Source of the DNA: an uncultured Schlesneria sp.
Lineage (GTDB): Bacteria; Planctomycetota; Planctomycetia; Planctomycetales; Planctomycetaceae
Direction of reading: 5' to 3'
Length of the DNA stretch: 55,400 nt
Assembly (NCBI GenBank): GCA_903899985.1
Contig: CAIULL010000058.1
Span: forward strand, 1-55,400
The notes under the pieces are model-generated. The model saw only the letters and a list, made by a program, of their open reading frames with translations. It was not told the origin of the DNA and did not search any database. Shown piece after piece: positions 51,933 to 55,400 of this stretch. Position 1 is the stretch's first letter. Each line of letters begins with the position of its first letter. The translations under genes and the position numbers were made by a program.

Positions 51933-54182
51933 CTACGGTGTCAAAGGAGTTGTATGCGGGTGCGAATCAATTTCGAGTTCTGGCAGTGCTACCTTTGCCG
52001 AAGTTCTTGAGAAAACGACCGGAATCACCTCTTTGGAAACGGCCGCATCGTAGACCAGGCCCAGGTATTTATGCGCCGGAGATGATATTCGCAAAATCCC
52101 GCGAAATAGACTCAGTCGCAGGTGTTCTGTCAGCGACAAATCATTTCCTGCAATAATTTCTTCTTCACCAACTTCGACAATCCAGCGATCCGCCGGGATT
52201 TCAATGGCATGCGCCAATTTCAACTCGCGCAAGGCATCACGAACGGAGGGCTGCTCTAAATATCCGTAAGTGGCAACGACCGATGCGATATGATGTCCAA
52301 TCGGAATCACTTCGTAACGCGATGCCAGATTCGCATAGGGCCGGGAAATCTGCTTGACGTGCATGAACACGACATATGAGGGAAGTACTCCATATTTTTT
52401 CAGAAAGACCCGTAGAACCACGGGTACATAGTCATCTTGCGAACGAATGGGTCGGGAACAGAGAAAAACTGCTGCACGGTCGCTTTCGACAATACGACGG
52501 CGGCCCTGGACGAGTTGTCTGGCTAATGGAAGGTTCTCCTGGATGGCAATCTGCATGTCGTCGAGCATATCTCGCAGCGCGATCAACCAATCCATTTTCT
52601 TCCCTTCGCGCACGCCGAAGTGATAGAAAGCGGAACTGATCTGCGTGCGGCCCCACTGCCAGGTGAGCATGATGATTGTCAGCATTAACGCAATCAGGAC
52701 TGGGAAGTAGCCGCCGTTGGTGAACTTCAGCAAGTTACTTGCGAAGAACAACAGGTCGATAGCGATCAGAGGTGCGCAAATCACAATGGCTAACCAGACC
52801 GGCCAGCGCCAACGATAATGGGCCACGTAGCCGAACATCAAAGTGGTAATCCCCATTGTCGCCGTCACCGCGATACCGTATGCCGCTGCCAGATTTCCCG
52901 CATTTCGAAATAAGAGTGTGACCGCGACGCAGCCAGCGAACATCAGCCAGTTGATGGCGGGCAGATAGACCTGACCTTCCGCTTCGTGACTCGTGTATTT
53001 TACGTCGAAGCGAGGCATGAAACCTAATACAATCGCCTGCTTGGTGATGGAGAACAGTCCGGTGATCAATGCCTGGGATGCGATGAATGCAGCAATTGCC
53101 GAGATGAACAGGTCGATCATCAAGATCCCAAAGTCGATAGCCTCCACTCCGACTCTTGGGGTCAGCGCATAAAATGTGTTGGCGCGTGGAGGAATCCCGT
53201 TTTCGAGCATAAATGCAACCTGTCCCGCATAGTTCAACATCAGGCAAGGCATCACGAATGTCAGCCACGCAAGCATGACGGGGCGCCGACCGGACAACTC
53301 TGCTGGCAGGCTTGCGCTTTCGGATTGATGTTCGTGACTTGAGATGGCAAAGTGGCCGATGTCAGCAAACTTTGCCTCGCCTCCTGTGATCGCGAGGACA
53401 ACGACGCCGAGAATGACGAACGCGCCGGCGCTGGGGAAACTCATCAAGAAATGGAGCCCGAGAAGTGGATTGACTGCTTCGAATACTTCAACATGTTTGA
53501 AAATCCAGGGGAGCCCTTTGATCGCGATCCAGGGAAACCAGATGAGAAGCATGAACCACCCGAACAGTCCGCCGATCTGGCTTGTGCCGCGCCACTGTGC
53601 TTTGAACATTACGAACAGGCAGCAGAGCGTGATGATGATCGCGGGAAGTTCTCCCAGTGGCTCAAATGCCCCGAGCATACTGATGGGAGGGGTAATGATC
53701 CCGTCGGCGGCCAATAGTCCAGCCGCAGCGACAACGAGGTAACCGAGCAGCGTGACGCCTGCAACCTTACCTGTGTACCCCAGCAGCAGGCTCCAGAGTG
53801 CGAATGTTCCCCCTTCGCCCCGATCATCCGCTCGCATGACGAGCAGGTCGTATTTGACTGTCAGAAAAATCAGGGCCCAGAAGATCAGACTGAGGGCACC
53901 GAGCAGGTCATTGCGGGCAAGCAGGTCGGCACCACCTTGCTGGATCAGTGCGGAGAGCTCTTCTTCCGGCAGATGATGGTTTTTGAGGTGAATCGTTTCG
54001 CGCGTGATTTCCATCACGGTATAGAGGACCGAAGTTCCGATATCGCCGTAAACGGTCCCGGTTGCCTCACGGATTCGCACCCACATGCTGTGGGGATGGG
54101 CTTTATCAGTGTGTGCAGGGCTTGCGACTTCTTTTTGGGGCTCAGACGAAGTCTCTGGCAAATCACTATTGTGGTTGCTCAT
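51933..54182 (-). CDS. kup: Kup/HAK/KT potassium uptake transporter
   Basis: 749 residues. Proton-coupled potassium uptake. The first 60 residues are a variable cytoplasmic leader. The first helix carries YGDIGTSVLYT (canonical YGDIGTSPLYA, so Pro is replaced by Val), followed by DDRGEGGTFALWSLL, GIITPPISMLGA and QIGGLFGWFM. Twelve membrane helices end near residue 510. A cytoplasmic C-terminal domain of about 230 residues begins WLIALRDMLDDMQI. Length is slightly above the bacterial usual (about 620-690) because of the leader and tail. Single gene; the promoter should be in 54183-54330. Confidence 0.9.
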   Translation of the reverse strand: MSNHNSDLPETSSEPQKEVASPAHTDKAHPHSMWVRIREATGTVYGDIGTSVLYTVMEITRETIHLKNHHLPEEELSALIQQGGADLLARNDLLGALSLIFWALIFLTVKYDLLVMRADDRGEGGTFALWSLLLGYTGKVAGVTLLGYLVVAAAGLLAADGIITPPISMLGAFEPLGELPAIIITLCCLFVMFKAQWRGTSQIGGLFGWFMLLIWFPWIAIKGLPWIFKHVEVFEAVNPLLGLHFLMSFPSAGAFVILGVVVLAITGGEAKFADIGHFAISSHEHQSESASLPAELSGRRPVMLAWLTFVMPCLMLNYAGQVAFMLENGIPPRANTFYALTPRVGVEAIDFGILMIDLFISAIAAFIASQALITGLFSITKQAIVLGFMPRFDVKYTSHEAEGQVYLPAINWLMFAGCVAVTLLFRNAGNLAAAYGIAVTATMGITTLMFGYVAHYRWRWPVWLAIVICAPLIAIDLLFFASNLLKFTNGGYFPVLIALMLTIIMLTWQWGRTQISSAFYHFGVREGKKMDWLIALRDMLDDMQIAIQENLPLARQLVQGRRRIVESDRAAVFLCSRPIRSQDDYVPVVLRVFLKKYGVLPSYVVFMHVKQISRPYANLASRYEVIPIGHHIASVVATYGYLEQPSVRDALRELKLAHAIEIPADRWIVEVGEEEIIAGNDLSLTEHLRLSLFRGILRISSPAHKYLGLVYDAAVSKEVIPVVFSRTSAKVALPELEIDSHPHTTPLTP

Positions 54183-54801
54183 AAAGGATGTGGAATCCTG
54201 CCTGATTATCGAGGTTAAGTTGGCACCGGAGACTTTCCGGCGACGAAAGTGAAATTCTGAGCGCGTGCGGATTGTACTGACGCCGGGTGACTCTGAATAT
54301 CGAAGCGAGAAAAGGGTGAAAAAATTGTGACTAGCACATGGTCGTCAACGTGGATGAGCAGGGGCGCGACCTGCGGCTCTCTGATTTTGGAGCCGTCGGG
54401 GTCGACTTGATTTCATTCCAAACCGTGAATGGAAGAGTGCTCGTGTTGGCGGATGGAAAACTTCGTTTTCCAGTGTACGGACTCGGCATGCAAGAGAGTC
54501 TGTTATGGGCGATCAGCTGAGTTCCGCAATTGTCAGTTGACGACGGACAAACGGGGTGCCTCACACTTTCCAAGTCAGCGTTTGGCCGGGCTACGGGAGT
54601 GGCGCGTCCTTTTGGACAGTTGGGGATCAGGCACTTTCGGTATCGCGAGGGTTTCCGGTTACGGAAGCTTTGTTTTCTATCTGAATTCTGCCGCGAAGGA
54701 GGCTTGTGTTCAGTCAACAATTTGCTGCAGCAATTGAAGTCAGCGAATTGCGGACAGGCAGTATTCACATCGGGAAAATCATTTTCACGAGCACCTTCAA
54801 T
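54183..54801. other. 620-base stretch upstream of kup, no confident gene
   Basis: Frames exist on both strands (for example 54338-54520 plus, 54331-54768 minus), but none shows a domain, signal peptide or good start. The plus-strand 60-residue frame (VDEQGRDLRLSDFGAVGVDL near its start) looks faintly protein-like and could be a decayed fragment. Confidence 0.35.
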
Positions 54802-54872
54802 ACGTTAAGAAAGTATCTCTATCTTTCTATTGACTGGCGACAAGTATTGTTGTATTAATATGTCGTTGTGTT
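54802..54872 (+). promoter_or_regulatory. Strong sigma70-type promoter with overlapping operator, copy 2
   Basis: TTGACT (54830-54835), a 17-base spacer, and TATTAA (54853-54858). CGAC (54838-54841) and GTCG (54862-54865) flank the -10 as in copy 1 at 9565. The surrounding words acgttaagaaa, tttctattgac, gcgac and tgtcgttgt are shared with copy 1. Confidence 0.6.
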
Positions 54873-54911
54873 GGTGCAGGGAGGCACGACTTGAGTTTCG
54901 ACGGCTGCTCC

Positions 54912-54972
54912 AGTTCTTCGCTTCGCTTTGAAGCTAGCCGAAGCGGCTAGAAAGCCGCCGCAAGCGGTTTGA
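54912..54972 (+). other. Hairpin leader downstream of promoter copy 2
   Basis: GCTTcgctttGAAGC, then CTAGCCG-aag-CGGCTAG (54934-54950, perfect 7-bp stem), then a weaker AGCCGC/GCGGT stem. It precedes an AGGAG ribosome-binding-like box (54974-54978). Could be an untranslated leader or a small RNA. Confidence 0.4.
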
Positions 54973-54988
54973 CAGGAGTTTCCGATCC

Positions 54989-55045
54989 ATGAACGCGAGG
55001 AACTTAGACGCCACTGAGAAGGCCAAGTTCCTCAAGAGCAGATAG
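54989..55045 (+). CDS. Candidate 18-aa small protein
   Basis: ATG 54989, ten bases after AGGAG, encodes MNARNLDATEKAKFLKSR and stop. It is hydrophilic and unrecognised. Promoter copy 2, the hairpins and the ribosome site line up in front of it, which is more than chance frames usually have. Equally possible: a truncated remnant or a leader peptide. No counterpart was found near promoter copy 1. Confidence 0.3.
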   Translation: MNARNLDATEKAKFLKSR

Positions 55046-55212
55046 GGTGAAGAATCCCAAGAGATGCATCCTCGGCTTATTTGGCTTTTCCGAAACCAGA
55101 ACCTGACGACGACGATTAATCTTTGACATCCTGGAAAACAAATCTAATACGGACCGAGTCACCAGCGTTTTTGCGCCTGGCGATCCGCTTCGGTTCGCTG
55201 CGTGTCTGGGTG

Positions 55213-55345
55213 GAATATGACGATTCGAACTGCGTCGAACTCGAACGAACTCGAACACTCTAAAAAAACAGCAAAACAACCGCAAAAACCCTATGAATTA
55301 CGGGGGATGGTCGAACTTAATCGAACTGTGACACCAAATCTCCGG
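55213..55345. repeat. Fourth GAAC-decamer element
   Basis: GAAC at 55227, 55237 and 55247, then an A-rich gap with core aaaaaccctatgaattacgg, then GAAC at 55313 and 55323, and gacaccaaat. Same order as in the 232-bp array near 10 kb but with fewer decamers. It is followed by a diverged attttgaacagaagtt phrase (55377 on) that also follows unit 3 at 10,680. Confidence 0.85.
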
Positions 55346-55400
55346 GAACCATGAATACGGCAGAGCTGAAAAGAAGAATTTTGAACAGAAGTTAACGAAG

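Noticed and set aside
54331-54768. 145-residue minus-strand frame
   Set aside because: Ser/Pro/Arg-rich composition, no start signal and no domain; probably noise.
55004-55285. 93-residue minus-strand frame over the fourth GAAC element
   Set aside because: It overlaps repeat DNA, contains the RSS/RVRVRRS type translation of the decamers, and lacks a start signal.
1-55400. tRNA, rRNA or known riboswitch
   Set aside because: No cloverleaf with tRNA consensus, no rRNA sequence and no recognisable riboswitch core was found by reading both strands.

Overview
The window looks like a chromosomal segment of a planctomycete (Planctomycetota, probably Planctomycetales/Planctomycetia). The evidence is the set of protein families, many almost confined to that phylum. 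It includes a secreted sulfatase, a c-type cytochrome giant with FG-GAP and HEAT-like parts, the DUF1549/DUF1553 plus DUF1501 pair, the DUF1587-1592-1588-1585 plus DUF1552 pair, and BatA/DUF58/MoxR/VWA genes. Intergenic DNA is unusually rich in short palindromic and iterated repeats. No rRNA, tRNA, CRISPR array, transposase or integrase was recognised, and the genus cannot be fixed from sequence alone.

Layout. 0.2-4.8 kb: two small unknown genes, a sulfatase, a small membrane protein, and two exported proteins of unknown role. 4.9-9.2 kb: an accessory block with a VapBC-type toxin-antitoxin pair, an HTH antitoxin gene broken by an in-frame stop, and four same-strand single genes (GNAT acetyltransferase, TIR protein, MltR-like protein, two-TM protein). 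Those four are separated by palindromic gaps that resemble integron attC sites. 9.2-11.6 kb: a gene-poor repeat island. It holds a consensus-like promoter overlapping an inverted repeat, a tandem array with an exact 232-bp period built from 10-bp-phased GAAC/GAAG words, and related elements using other words around a similar core.

11.6-23.5 kb (minus strand): an iron/thiamine-type ABC importer (binding protein, permease, and an ATPase fused to an NHL-propeller lipoprotein) runs into a VWA/MoxR/DUF58/BatA cluster. The fused ATPase gene and the large VWA gene are separated by one base, so transport and the VWA/MoxR module are probably co-expressed. 23.6-32.1 kb: an exported alpha/beta hydrolase, a cyclase-family hydrolase, a ceramidase-like exported protein and the 1579-residue cytochrome protein. 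32.5-37.4 kb: an RND efflux adaptor and pump with a large palindromic element between them and no outer-membrane channel gene.

37.8-46.3 kb: two planctomycete cytochrome/partner pairs diverge from about 42.5 kb. A secreted ankyrin-repeat protein, a sirtuin, a tandem pair of paralogous membrane-anchored proteins and a Kup potassium transporter follow. 54.2-55.4 kb: a second gene-poor locus repeats the promoter and operator seen at 9.5 kb, followed about 0.4 kb later by the same GAAC-decamer element. These two matching loci, 45 kb apart, are the best candidate for something undescribed.
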